From an uncultured Bacteroidia bacterium (lineage in GTDB: Bacteria; Bacteroidota; Bacteroidia; NS11-12g; UBA9320), in the NCBI GenBank assembly GCA_943787465.1, contig CALSMN010000005.1, positions 1 to 64,000 of the forward strand: a stretch of 64,000 nt of DNA, read 5' to 3'. Below, one piece after another: positions 1 through 8,691 of this stretch. A program made the position numbers and the translations under genes. The number at the start of each line of letters is the position of its first letter. The stretch's first letter is position 1. The notes under the pieces are model-generated. The model did no database searches and was not told the origin of the DNA. It saw nothing but the letters and a program-made list of their open reading frames with translations.

Positions 1-771
1 AAATCCTTTTATTCACCAAATGTAAGCACATTAGTAGTTTCTGGTGATTTAACAGAGACAGAAGCAATTTCAAAGATTTCATTTTTGAAGGAATGGAAAA
101 ATACAGACGTATCTGTACCTCCAATTCCAGCACTAAATTCTCCGGAGTCGACAACCATTTATCTTGTTGATAAGCCCTATGCCGCTCAGTCAACAGTTTA
201 TATTGGACACCCTGGACCTAAATATGATTACAATGGAGAATATTTTAAATCTGGCGTGATGAATTTTACGTTGGGAGGTGCTTTTAACAGTCGTATAAAC
301 TTGAATTTAAGGGAAGATAAAGGATTCACCTATGGAGCACGTTCAGGGTTCTCGGGTAATAAATATTATGGTGTTTTCCGTTTTTCATCAGAAATCAAAA
401 AGGAGGCAACGGATAGTGCTATTCGTGAGGTCATGTATGAGATTAATAATTATTTAGACAAAGGAATAACTCAAGAGGAGTTAGATTTTACAAAATCCTC
501 TATTACGCTAAGTGAGGCTTTGGATTATGAAACACCTTTTCAAAAGTTAAACTTCTTAAGCAGAATTGCGGAGTATAATTTGCCAAAAGATTATACGATC
601 CAACAGGCAAATATGATTAATTCCATGACGGTATCCGATGTCAATGCGATTGCTAAACGAATGTTAAAACCAGACAATATGGTCATTATTGTTGTTGGAC
701 ATGCCTATAAAATTAGGGAGGGATTGAATAACTTGGGCTATGGTAAAATCAAAGAAATAACGGTTGATTAA
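1..771 (+). CDS. M16 (pitrilysin-type) peptidase, C-terminal part
   Basis: The reading frame is open from base 1, so the ORF-track start at 85 (a TTG) is internal and the gene begins before the window. The visible part is the C-terminal half of an M16 zinc-peptidase family protein. It contains the LREDKGFTYG segment with the Arg/Tyr pair that M16 C-terminal domains use for substrate contact, preceded by a Gly-rich FTLGGAFNSR stretch. The HxxEH zinc site would lie in the missing N-terminal half or in a partner subunit. It ends just before a strong terminator. Family assignment is firm; whether this subunit is catalytic cannot be judged here. Confidence 0.85.
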   Translation, partial: KSFYSPNVSTLVVSGDLTETEAISKISFLKEWKNTDVSVPPIPALNSPESTTIYLVDKPYAAQSTVYIGHPGPKYDYNGEYFKSGVMNFTLGGAFNSRINLNLREDKGFTYGARSGFSGNKYYGVFRFSSEIKKEATDSAIREVMYEINNYLDKGITQEELDFTKSSITLSEALDYETPFQKLNFLSRIAEYNLPKDYTIQQANMINSMTVSDVNAIAKRMLKPDNMVIIVVGHAYKIREGLNNLGYGKIKEITVD

Positions 772-797
772 ATTCAATACTAGAAATTTAAAACGCG

Positions 798-830
798 AAA
801 GGCGATTTGTACAGCAAATCGCCTTTTTTT
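798..830. terminator. Bidirectional intrinsic terminator
   Basis: A perfect 9-bp stem (GGCGATTTG / CAAATCGCC) with a 5-nt loop is followed by seven T on the + strand and preceded by AAA. It can end the M16 peptidase transcript and also the minus-strand glycosyltransferase transcript, whose stop codon overlaps it. Confidence 0.85.
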
Positions 831-2031
831 ATACCATAATTCGGGAGTAATATGCAAGTTTTTCCTTGGCCAACGCCTCAGTAGCATATTTTTTTTCTAT
901 TAATTTTCTGGCTTCTTTGATGATTTCAACATAATCTATCTTCCCTTGTTTGATGTTTTGAAATATGGAAAGAAATTCTTGGGGAGTATCAGCGATAAGC
1001 AAATGTTTCTGATTAATATATTCGATGCCTTGTGCTCCAATGGTTGTAGATATGACTAGTTTTCCTGCGGCCATAGCTTCTAATATTTTAAGTCGTATCC
1101 CACTTCCGCTTTTTAATGGCACTATACAAACATCCAAACTTTTTACAAATTCATACGCGTCGGGTACATTTTGGATAGTGTTAAGTTGAGGTATGTTTTC
1201 AAATGAATTAGACGGTAAACCTTTGCCAGCTATAGTCAAACAATAGGCCTCATCTTCATTTTGAAGTAATGGATGAATTTCTTTTACAAACCAGTTCACA
1301 GCTTCTACGTTTGCATGCCATTCCATAGATCCTATATGGTACCATTGATGATATGTGGAGCTAGGAGTATATCTCCATGTGTGTAAATTTATTCCAGCTG
1401 GGATGGTTTTAAATTTACCTTTAGGATATAATTTTTTAAACTTACTAGCATCTTCATGTGTAACAGTTACAATAGTATCGGCCTTTTTTATCAAGTTAGA
1501 TTCATATTTTTTTAATTGTTTAGCAAGAATGTTCAGATATATTTTTTTCAGAGGATTAGAGGTGTTTTTAGCTAGACGTTCCCATATTTCATGCTCCACA
1601 TTGTGCATACGGACGGATATCAATCCATTAAAGTTATTACGAATGGTATCAATGTATGGACCAACAAATGTTCCTTCTAATTGAATTATGTCAAAGGACT
1701 GGTTGGTTAATAATTGAATTAATTCTTGCTCGAATATTCGATTGTAAAATCGACTGACATTATATGATTTATTTTTAATAAGATGTTTTAGTGCATCATC
1801 AAAGTTTAGGTCTGTGTCTATTGGGTGGATTAAAACGGTAGCCAATTTCTCTAATTCTTTTTTTGCTTCTGTAATGGGAGTATTGTGCTTGTACCCATCC
1901 AAACAATATAAGGTGACTTTGTGCCCTAAGGAATGAAAGGCTTTAGTGTAATTGTAAATACCTATAGTTCCTCCCTCATTAAGAGGCCAAGGAACTCGGT
2001 TACTTATTTGGAGTATATTTAATTTCTCCAT
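829..2031 (-). CDS. Glycosyltransferase family 4 (GT-B)
   Basis: A 400-residue GT-B glycosyltransferase. The N-terminus (LNILQISNRVPWPLNEGG) is the usual Rossmann strand plus Gly-rich acceptor loop. The C-terminal half has the nucleotide-sugar region, with PLKSGSGIRLKILEAMAAGK holding the conserved Glu-containing motif. It probably transfers a sugar from a nucleotide donor during surface polysaccharide or glycolipid synthesis, in the cytoplasm or at the inner membrane. Its start codon overlaps the end of the upstream LptF/LptG-like gene by 13 bp, so the two are likely translated from one mRNA. Substrate cannot be deduced. Confidence 0.85.
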   Translation of the reverse strand: MEKLNILQISNRVPWPLNEGGTIGIYNYTKAFHSLGHKVTLYCLDGYKHNTPITEAKKELEKLATVLIHPIDTDLNFDDALKHLIKNKSYNVSRFYNRIFEQELIQLLTNQSFDIIQLEGTFVGPYIDTIRNNFNGLISVRMHNVEHEIWERLAKNTSNPLKKIYLNILAKQLKKYESNLIKKADTIVTVTHEDASKFKKLYPKGKFKTIPAGINLHTWRYTPSSTYHQWYHIGSMEWHANVEAVNWFVKEIHPLLQNEDEAYCLTIAGKGLPSNSFENIPQLNTIQNVPDAYEFVKSLDVCIVPLKSGSGIRLKILEAMAAGKLVISTTIGAQGIEYINQKHLLIADTPQEFLSIFQNIKQGKIDYVEIIKEARKLIEKKYATEALAKEKLAYYSRIMV

Positions 2032-3527
2032 TTTTTAGGAATTATATTTTTATAGAAATCAATATTAAATAGTTGAGAGTCACGACTTGCTTTATAGGTT
2101 AAAAATATAGCCATAGGAAAAAATAATCCAAGTGCTAACCACATTCCTATCACTGGTGGTAATACACCTTGTTTAATTAATTTTTCACCAAAAATAGTAA
2201 CCACATAATAAAGTATAAAAAGAAGGATAGAGATGACTAGCGGTAAACCAAATCCACCTTTTTTTATGATTGCTCCCAATGGAGCTCCTATAAAGAATAA
2301 TAAAATACACGATACTGCCAAGGTGAATTTACGATGCCATTCGACAGCATATTTTGCCTTTAATTCTAACTGAGATGATAAATCATTCTGATTATTTTCT
2401 GTGATTCGGATTATGTTGTTGGTGTTTTGGAGTGCACGTTCTAAAATATCATCTCTATTGCTTTGATTAGTGGTTGCTGGTGATAGGGCATTTGATCTCA
2501 TAGGAGACAGACCTGCAGCTAATTTTTCTTCTATTTCTACGTTGTTTTTTGGCGTGTTATTCTTTATTGATTCTAGATAAGCTAACCTCTTTGAAACGGA
2601 TGAGTCCTTAATTTTGATTGAGTCGGATGTTTCATGAAAATATGGATGAATATAATCAATGATAGCATTATTTTTTCTAGCAATAAATCGATCTAAAGAG
2701 TCTATTCTGGTGGATAATTGATCAATATTCATCATACGATGATCTTCAGAAAAACGTTCCTTTTCTGTCCTACTAAATGCTAGTTCACTTAAATTAATGG
2801 TCAAAGAATAGGTGTCAAAAGACATCGTATTGTGGGGCATTGAAATGTTGTAATTGGGGTCATTTACTAATTCTTGATATCGTTTACCATCTTCAAGAAA
2901 TAATGTCATGAATTGTTTATCATTACTGATAGACATTTTTCCTCTTTTAGCAATGAGTATATTATTATTACCTTCTTTTTTATTTGTATTAACGTAGATT
3001 AGTATATCTTCAATTGTTTGGTTATCCTTATGTTTTTTACCTACGCGTATTTGATAGCCTTCGATGTCCTTAAAAAATACATTGTCAACAATATTCATAG
3101 CTGGTTTTTTTTGCATTACATCATAGAGAAGTGCACCCCAACTTAAATTTGCTTTAGGGATCAAATGATTTGAAACAAAGAAGGCAGATATAGCAAGTAT
3201 GATACTTATTAGAAACATGGGACGCATAGCCTTTAATAGAGATACTCCAGCACTCTTAATAGCTACAAGTTCATATCGTTCAGCCATGTTCCCGAAAACC
3301 ATCATAGATGATAATAAAATGGCCAAAGGAAGAGCCATAGGAATTAAATGAATGGCAAAATAAAAAATGAATTCTAAAATAACTGAAATTTCCAATCCTT
3401 TACCAACCAAGTCCTCCAAATATTTCCAGATGGTCTGCATCAGAAACAAGAACAATGCGACAAAAAAAGTACCCACAAATGGACCAATGAATGACTTGAT
3501 AAATAGCCAATGTAATTTTTTAAGCAT
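2019..3527 (-). CDS. LptF/LptG (YjgP/YjgQ) family permease
   Basis: An inner-membrane permease of the LPS-export ABC transporter family (LptB2FG). Hydrophobic segments lie at about residues 10-30, 50-75 and 95-120, then a large soluble region (about 125-395), then three more segments at about 400-480, which is the 3+3 TM layout of LptF/G. At 502 residues it is longer than the usual roughly 360, because the periplasmic domain carries an extra low-complexity, coiled-coil-like insertion (about 250-390). It overlaps the downstream glycosyltransferase, consistent with an envelope-assembly pair. LptF and LptG cannot be told apart from this sequence alone. Confidence 0.85.
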   Translation of the reverse strand: MLKKLHWLFIKSFIGPFVGTFFVALFLFLMQTIWKYLEDLVGKGLEISVILEFIFYFAIHLIPMALPLAILLSSMMVFGNMAERYELVAIKSAGVSLLKAMRPMFLISIILAISAFFVSNHLIPKANLSWGALLYDVMQKKPAMNIVDNVFFKDIEGYQIRVGKKHKDNQTIEDILIYVNTNKKEGNNNILIAKRGKMSISNDKQFMTLFLEDGKRYQELVNDPNYNISMPHNTMSFDTYSLTINLSELAFSRTEKERFSEDHRMMNIDQLSTRIDSLDRFIARKNNAIIDYIHPYFHETSDSIKIKDSSVSKRLAYLESIKNNTPKNNVEIEEKLAAGLSPMRSNALSPATTNQSNRDDILERALQNTNNIIRITENNQNDLSSQLELKAKYAVEWHRKFTLAVSCILLFFIGAPLGAIIKKGGFGLPLVISILLFILYYVVTIFGEKLIKQGVLPPVIGMWLALGLFFPMAIFLTYKASRDSQLFNIDFYKNIIPKKWRN

Positions 3528-3540
3528 GTTTAATCTTATT

Positions 3541-3548
3541 CAAAAATA
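3541..3548 (-). promoter_or_regulatory. -7 box for the LptF/G-like gene
   Basis: On the minus strand this reads TATTTTTG, a full match to the Bacteroidota -7 consensus TAnnTTTG, ending 13 nt before the ATG. No convincing TTG -33 element was found at the right distance. Confidence 0.5.
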
Positions 3549-3611
3549 GGTGGTACTACGTTTATTAATGTATTTTCGAACGAAAATAATTTTATCACTT
3601 TGAACTTATTT

Positions 3612-4769
3612 ATGCGAATAATTTTAGTTGTATTCATTGGCTTTTTAACATTCAACACCTATGCCCAAATGGACAAAAGGGATAGAAGGCTACTTAATAA
3701 TGTAGACCGCTACTATAAAAAACAAAAATTTAAAAAAGCTTCTAGTACCATGGAGTTGATTTTGAATCGATATCCGGTTAATATATCATTATGGAATTTG
3801 TATCAAGATATTGCATTTAGTGCCTATTATAAATCTGTTAATATGTCCAAATCAGACGAAAATAAATCCTCATTATTTTTCTTTTACAATGCCATATATT
3901 TTGCAAATATGAGTGTTCCCTATAATAGTGATGCAAGTTCTATGTTGCGAAATTTATATGTAGATAAAAATTATTTTGATTACGATTTAATAGCTGATTC
4001 TTCTAAATTTTTTTATGAGAAAGGAAATGAATCAATGAATGCCCATAACTACCAAGATGCAATCAAATATCATACAAAATCATTCATTATGGATACTATG
4101 AATTATCAACCCTTGTTACGGCTAGGAGAGGTATACACAGAATTAGAATATTATGGAAAAGCTATCAATTTTTTTAAACAGGCTATAGATCTTCAACCTA
4201 AATTAAATGAACCGGTTAAACTTTTAGCTTTTTCATTAAATAAAAAAGGGGATCAAAAATTAGCGTTAGAAACTTGCAAAAAAAGTTTGTTGATTTACCC
4301 AGAAGAGTCTATTTTTAGTTTGATGGAATCAATTATTGAAAATCAGAATAAGTCATTTTATCGGAATTGGATTTTAAGATTATCTCCCATAAATATTGTC
4401 GGAAACTATTACAAAAGAGAGGAAATATACACCGATATGATGCATTTTAAGTTTTATCGTGAAGCGTTATTATCAGCCGAAGAATTTTATGACATAAATG
4501 GATTACTTAAAAAAGAAGTTACTCTACCAATGAGCCAATATTTAGAAGTTTATTGTTGGGAAAAAATGTTAGAGGCTACTGAAAATCAGGATATTCCGTC
4601 ATTAAGTTATGCTAGATATATACAAGGTAAAGGCCTTTTAGAGCCATATGTTCTTATTAATTTATTTAATGTTGATTTGTATGCTCAGTTCAATCATTTT
4701 GTAGAGAACAAACAGTCCTTGGCAGAAGATTTTATTAATACATACTTGATATCAGATGGTTTCAGATGA
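3612..4769 (+). CDS. Secreted TPR-repeat protein
   Basis: The ORF track starts at a TTG (3600), but the in-frame ATG four codons later begins a clean signal peptide (MRIILVVFIGFLTF ... TYAQ), so 3612 is preferred. The mature part carries tetratricopeptide-like helical pairs: a clear pair around residues 140-220 (YQDAIKYHTKSF, YYGKAINFFKQAI) and weaker ones near 30-60. TPRs bind other proteins; in Bacteroidota such periplasmic TPR proteins often accompany envelope machinery. The last 18 bp overlap the convergent valS gene. No specific function can be assigned. Confidence 0.7.
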   Translation: MRIILVVFIGFLTFNTYAQMDKRDRRLLNNVDRYYKKQKFKKASSTMELILNRYPVNISLWNLYQDIAFSAYYKSVNMSKSDENKSSLFFFYNAIYFANMSVPYNSDASSMLRNLYVDKNYFDYDLIADSSKFFYEKGNESMNAHNYQDAIKYHTKSFIMDTMNYQPLLRLGEVYTELEYYGKAINFFKQAIDLQPKLNEPVKLLAFSLNKKGDQKLALETCKKSLLIYPEESIFSLMESIIENQNKSFYRNWILRLSPINIVGNYYKREEIYTDMMHFKFYREALLSAEEFYDINGLLKKEVTLPMSQYLEVYCWEKMLEATENQDIPSLSYARYIQGKGLLEPYVLINLFNVDLYAQFNHFVENKQSLAEDFINTYLISDGFR

Positions 4770-7367
4770 TTCAATTTGTTTTTGAAGACTCTTTATCTTC
4801 AATTCAGTGTCTGATTTTTTCTTCATTTCATTTGCTATTATAGACGGGTTAGCATTATTCATAAATTTTTCATTGTTTAGTTTTTTATCAATACTTACTA
4901 AAAATCCTTTTAATCGATTTATCTCTTTTATAACAGATTGATTGTCTATTTTTTTAACAAAATTATTGAAAGTTAAAGATACCTCATCGGTACCGATAAG
5001 TACTTTGAATATTGTATCTTCTGAGGTTATCTCTCCAATACTAGCATGAGCTAATTTTTGAATAATACCTGAGGAATGAATATAAATGTCTGTATTGTTT
5101 GTATTCAGTTGAATCAAAGCTGCAACTTTAGGAGAAATACCATTCTCATTTCTCTTGCTTCTAATTTCAGTGATAAGATCAAAAACACGAGGATGTATAG
5201 GATCTTCCTCTGTTTTGAAATCTGGCCAACTTTGTTGATTGATGAATTCATCTCCTCTTTGATTCAAACTGTGCCAAATTTCTTCAGTTATAAATGGCAT
5301 AAAAGGATGAAGTAACTTTAAAATCTGATCAAATAGCAAAATACTTTGATCTAAATCACCTTTAGGAATGGGATTACCATAGTTGGGTTTAATCATTTCC
5401 AAGTACCAACCACTAAAATCATCGCGTGTTAATTTGTAAAGTTCCATGAGTGCATCAGATATACGAAATTCTTCAAAATTTGTATTAACAATAGCCGTAG
5501 ACTTCGCTATTCTGGCTCTCATCCATTGGTGAATTTGATTATTGTATTTTTGATAATAGATGTTAGGGGTATCTGTTGTTTCAAGTCCTTTGAGAAATCG
5601 GAATGAATTCCATAATTTATTGCAAAAATTTCTGCCTTGTTCGCACAAAGCTTCATCAAATAAAATATCATTTCCAGCTGGAGCACTAAGCATTAAACCC
5701 ATGCGAACCCCATCTGTGCCAAATTGTTCCATGAGTTGAATAGGGTCGGGGCTATTCCCCAAGGATTTTGACATTTTACGTCTATCTTTATCTCTAACAA
5801 TCCCGGTGAAATATACATTTTTAAATGGAAATTGACCCTTAAATGCATGACCCGCCATAATCATTCTTGCTACCCAAAAAAAGATAATATCAGGAGCTGT
5901 TACAAGATCTGTAGTAGGGTAGTAATAGTCTATTTCTTGATGTTTATCTTTTTGGAATCCATCAAAAACGCTAATAGGCCACAGCCAACTACTAAACCAA
6001 GTATCCAGTACATCTTCATCTTGTTTTAAGTCATTAATAGTCCATTGTTTATTTCCTAATTGATTTAGTGCTTCTTCTGCAGTTTTAGCAATGATAATAT
6101 TGCCATCAGGAGTATACCAAGCTGGGATTCGATGCCCCCACCATAATTGTCTAGAAATACACCAATCTTTAATGTTTTCAAGCCAATGTTTGTATGTGTT
6201 TTTAAATTTAGCAGGATAAAAATCAATAGTTCCATCCAAAACATCAGACAAAGACTCTGGGTAGGTGGCCATAAATTTTTTCATATCTACAAACCATTGA
6301 GCTGATAAGCGAGGTTCTACTATACCTTTAGAGCGTTCACTTCTGCCTATTTTATTCGAGATTTGTTCTGTATTGTTTAAGAAGCCTTTTTCAGTAAGTT
6401 GATTAACAACAAGTTTTCTTGCTTTAAAGCGATCTTCACCTACAAAAATTTGAGCGGATGGACTTAATGTTCCATCATCATTAAAAATATCGATAGTTTC
6501 AAGATTATGTTTTTTTCCAAGTTCATAATCATTAAAGTCGTGAGCTGGTGTAACTTTAAGAGCACCAGTTCCAAACTCTATATCAATATATTCATCGGCT
6601 ATGATAGGTATTTTCCTACCTATTAAAGGAATCCGACATGACTTACCAATAAGATGAAGGTATCGATCATCTGTGGGATGCACACAAATGGCAGTATCAC
6701 CCATGATGGTTTCTGGTCTTGTTGTAGCTATTTGAATTGTTTCCTCAGAATCAACAATCGAATAATTAATATAATATAGGTAAGCCTGTTGTTCTTCATG
6801 AATAACTTCTTCATCACTGAGAGCGGTTTTCCCAACGGGATCCCAATTGATCATTCGGGTGCCATGATAAATAAACCCTCGTTGATGAAGATCAATAAAA
6901 GAATCAATAACAGCTTCAGACAAATCGTGCTCCATGGTAAAGCGAGTCCTTTGCCAATCACAACTACAGCCTAATTTTTTTAATTGATCTAAAATGATAT
7001 TCCCATACTTATCTTTCCATTCGAAAGCGTGGGTAAGAAATTCATCACGAGTTAAATCATCCTTCTTTATTCCCTGTTGATTCAATAACTGAACGACTTT
7101 ATTCTCAGTGGCTATAGAAGCGTGATCAGTACCTGGAACCCAGCATACATTATAGCCTAACATACGAGCTCTTCTTACCAAAATATCCTGGATGGTATTA
7201 TTCAGCATGTGACCCATATGAAGAATACCTGTAACATTTGGAGGAGGCATAACAACAGAATAACTAGGTCTGTCATCAGGAGTAGAAGAAAATAATTTAT
7301 TTTCCATCCATCTATCGTACCATTTTGATTCGATGCCACTAGGGTTATATTTTGCTAAAATTTCCAT
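4752..7367 (-). CDS. valS: Valyl-tRNA synthetase
   Basis: A class I aminoacyl-tRNA synthetase that charges tRNA-Val. The HIGH signature appears as HMGH within PPPNVTGILHMGHMLN near residue 45, and the KMSKS loop as RKMSKSLGN near residue 525. The connective editing domain (about 190-340) contains TTRPETIMGDTA, and the C-terminus has the ValRS coiled-coil arm (about 805-870). At 871 residues it has the normal length for the family. It follows rplS on the same strand but is separated from it by a terminator. Its 3' end overlaps the convergent TPR gene. Confidence 0.98.
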   Translation of the reverse strand: MEILAKYNPSGIESKWYDRWMENKLFSSTPDDRPSYSVVMPPPNVTGILHMGHMLNNTIQDILVRRARMLGYNVCWVPGTDHASIATENKVVQLLNQQGIKKDDLTRDEFLTHAFEWKDKYGNIILDQLKKLGCSCDWQRTRFTMEHDLSEAVIDSFIDLHQRGFIYHGTRMINWDPVGKTALSDEEVIHEEQQAYLYYINYSIVDSEETIQIATTRPETIMGDTAICVHPTDDRYLHLIGKSCRIPLIGRKIPIIADEYIDIEFGTGALKVTPAHDFNDYELGKKHNLETIDIFNDDGTLSPSAQIFVGEDRFKARKLVVNQLTEKGFLNNTEQISNKIGRSERSKGIVEPRLSAQWFVDMKKFMATYPESLSDVLDGTIDFYPAKFKNTYKHWLENIKDWCISRQLWWGHRIPAWYTPDGNIIIAKTAEEALNQLGNKQWTINDLKQDEDVLDTWFSSWLWPISVFDGFQKDKHQEIDYYYPTTDLVTAPDIIFFWVARMIMAGHAFKGQFPFKNVYFTGIVRDKDRRKMSKSLGNSPDPIQLMEQFGTDGVRMGLMLSAPAGNDILFDEALCEQGRNFCNKLWNSFRFLKGLETTDTPNIYYQKYNNQIHQWMRARIAKSTAIVNTNFEEFRISDALMELYKLTRDDFSGWYLEMIKPNYGNPIPKGDLDQSILLFDQILKLLHPFMPFITEEIWHSLNQRGDEFINQQSWPDFKTEEDPIHPRVFDLITEIRSKRNENGISPKVAALIQLNTNNTDIYIHSSGIIQKLAHASIGEITSEDTIFKVLIGTDEVSLTFNNFVKKIDNQSVIKEINRLKGFLVSIDKKLNNEKFMNNANPSIIANEMKKKSDTELKIKSLQKQIESSETI

Positions 7368-7404
7368 GATTTATTTCAAGGTCATAAAGGTATGTTTATT
7401 TGCA

Positions 7405-7443
7405 AATAAAAAAGCCCATCGTGGTTCTACCAAGACGGGCTTT
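7405..7443 (-). terminator. rplS intrinsic terminator
   Basis: On the minus strand a stem of AAAGCCCGTC pairing with GATGGGCTTT (one G-U pair) is followed by a T run. It lies 20-60 bp after the rplS stop and before valS. Confidence 0.85.
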
Positions 7444-7464
7444 GTATTATTTTTAATTTGATAA

Positions 7465-7806
7465 TTATCTTTTTTCTTTAATACGAGCACTTTTTCCAGA
7501 ACGACCTCTAAGATAAAATATACGAGCTCTTCGTACTTTACCTCGTCTGTTGAGCTCAATTTTATCTATAAATGGAGAATGGAAAGGGAATATTCTTTCT
7601 ACACCAACACCACTACTGATTTTTCGAACGGTAAATGTTTCATCCATTCCAGTATTTCTTCGTTGTAGAACAGTACCTTGAAAAACCTGAATACGTTCTT
7701 TATCGCCTTCTTTGATTTTGTAGTGAACAGATATGTTGTCACCTGCTGCAAAATCAGGTAAGTCTGTTCTTATTTGTTCTGCTTGTATTTGCTTAACTAA
7801 ATCCAT
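7465..7806 (-). CDS. rplS: 50S ribosomal protein L19
   Basis: A 113-residue protein with the standard L19 pattern: [24 protein letters not shown] in the N-terminal barrel, then [18 protein letters not shown] and the basic C-terminal [20 protein letters not shown]19 sits at the interface of the 30S and 50S subunits. It is monocistronic: a -7 box lies upstream and a terminator follows. It is transcribed divergently from rplU across about 145 bp. Confidence 0.98.
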   Translation of the reverse strand: MDLVKQIQAEQIRTDLPDFAAGDNISVHYKIKEGDKERIQVFQGTVLQRRNTGMDETFTVRKISSGVGVERIFPFHSPFIDKIELNRRGKVRRARIFYLRGRSGKSARIKEKR

Positions 7807-7823
7807 TGTTTAATAATTGAGTG

Positions 7824-7831
7824 CAAAAGTA
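7824..7831 (-). promoter_or_regulatory. -7 box for rplS
   Basis: Minus strand TACTTTTG, a full TAnnTTTG match, ending 17 nt before the rplS ATG. The -33 element is weak. Confidence 0.65.
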
Positions 7832-7900
7832 AAAAAAAATATTACCTCTTTTCCACATTACTCAAAAAAATATGAATAATTATTATTAAAAAAAAGTGAA

Positions 7901-7935
7901 CTTGTAGTAAGATTTATAAATTAATTTTACTTTTG
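7901..7935 (+). promoter_or_regulatory. Promoter of rplU-rpmA
   Basis: CTTG (7901-7904), a 23-nt spacer and TACTTTTG (7928-7935) match the Bacteroidota -33/-7 pattern at the long end of the accepted spacing. The rplU ATG is 16 nt downstream of the box. Confidence 0.65.
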
Positions 7936-7951
7936 CAGCTCTTAAAATAAA

Positions 7952-8266
7952 ATGTACGCAATAGTAGATATAGCAGGAAAGCAATTCAAAGTTCAAAAAG
8001 ACCAAAAATTGTTCGTTCACAGGATAGGTGCAGACACTGGCAAATCAGTCAATTTTGATAATGTAATGCTTGTTGATGATGCTGGTAAAGTAAGTGTAGG
8101 TACTCCATCCATCAAGGGCGCTTCAGTCACTGCAAAAGTTTTAGATCATCTCAAAGGAGATAAAGTTATCGTTTTTAAGAAAAAAAGAAGAAAGGGATAT
8201 AAAGTGAAAAATGGTCACAGACAATATCTTACTCAAATTCAAATTGAAAGTATTAAAGTTAAATAA
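7952..8266 (+). CDS. rplU: 50S ribosomal protein L21
   Basis: A 104-residue L21, typical length, starting [18 protein letters not shown] and ending with the basic [19 protein letters not shown] segment that contacts 23S rRNA. It is followed two bases later by rpmA, the usual L21-L27 operon. Confidence 0.98.
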   Translation: MYAIVDIAGKQFKVQKDQKLFVHRIGADTGKSVNFDNVMLVDDAGKVSVGTPSIKGASVTAKVLDHLKGDKVIVFKKKRRKGYKVKNGHRQYLTQIQIESIKVK

Positions 8267-8268
8267 TC

Positions 8269-8517
8269 ATGGCACACAAAAAAGGAGCTGGAAGTAGTAA
8301 AAACGGAAGAGAGTCTCACAGTAAAAGACTTGGTGTTAAAATTTTTGGTGGACAAGATTGTATCGCTGGAAATATTATTGTTAGACAGCGAGGTACAGTT
8401 CATCATCCAGGAAAAAATGTAGGGATTGGTAAAGATCATACATTATTTGCATTGACCGATGGTAAAGTTGAATTCAAGAAAAGAGCTAACAAGCGTTCTT
8501 TTGTAAATATTGTATAA
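8269..8517 (+). CDS. rpmA: 50S ribosomal protein L27
   Basis: An 82-residue L27 starting [16 protein letters not shown], the flexible N-terminal arm that reaches the peptidyl-transferase centre, then [17 protein letters not shown]. There is no Firmicutes-style cleavable N-terminal extension. Second gene of the rplU operon. No terminator is seen directly behind it; the next terminator is at 8.66-8.69 kb, after the small-RNA candidate. Confidence 0.98.
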   Translation: MAHKKGAGSSKNGRESHSKRLGVKIFGGQDCIAGNIIVRQRGTVHHPGKNVGIGKDHTLFALTDGKVEFKKRANKRSFVNIV

Positions 8518-8533
8518 TTTTTTAATTTAGTTG

Positions 8534-8563
8534 TTGCACAACCAAATAAAAGTTATAATTTTG
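8534..8563 (+). promoter_or_regulatory. Promoter with no gene behind it (candidate sRNA promoter)
   Basis: TTG (8534-8536), 19-nt spacer, TAATTTTG (8556-8563): both -33 and -7 elements of the Bacteroidota consensus at ideal spacing. No ORF follows on this strand before the terminator at 8.66-8.69 kb. Confidence 0.65.
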
Positions 8564-8567
8564 TATC

Positions 8568-8690
8568 ATATTATAAGGCAATCATAAGCGTCTCCATAGA
8601 GGCAATATAGATTAAAGACCTTGGGCGTTCTAGCCCAAGATTTAGAGTTTTCATAGTCAATTGAAAAGGTCCCTTCGGGGGCCTTTTCTT
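8568..8690 (+). ncRNA. Candidate small RNA (about 120 nt)
   Basis: Between rpmA and the convergent yggS gene lies a complete small transcription unit: promoter at 8534-8563, a 7-bp perfect hairpin CTTGGGC/GCCCAAG (8620-8639) extended by a TAAA/TTTA pairing across an internal loop, and a GC-rich intrinsic terminator. No ORF of useful length is present. I could not match it to a known family by eye. Rfam Bacteroidota models such as 6S-Flavo or Flavo-1 are the first comparisons to make. It could also be only a processed rpmA 3' UTR. Confidence 0.5.
8661..8690 (+). terminator. Intrinsic terminator
   Basis: An 11-bp stem GAAAAGGTCCC / GGGGCCTTTTC (one G-U pair) capped by a stable TTCG tetraloop. 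The T tract is inside the stem base and just after it. It probably ends both the rplU operon read-through and the candidate sRNA. Confidence 0.85.
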
Positions 8691-8691
8691 A

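Noticed and set aside
7371-7559. 62-aa minus-strand ORF between valS and rplS
   Set aside because: It overlaps the end of rplS in another frame and runs through the rplS terminator; shadow ORF.
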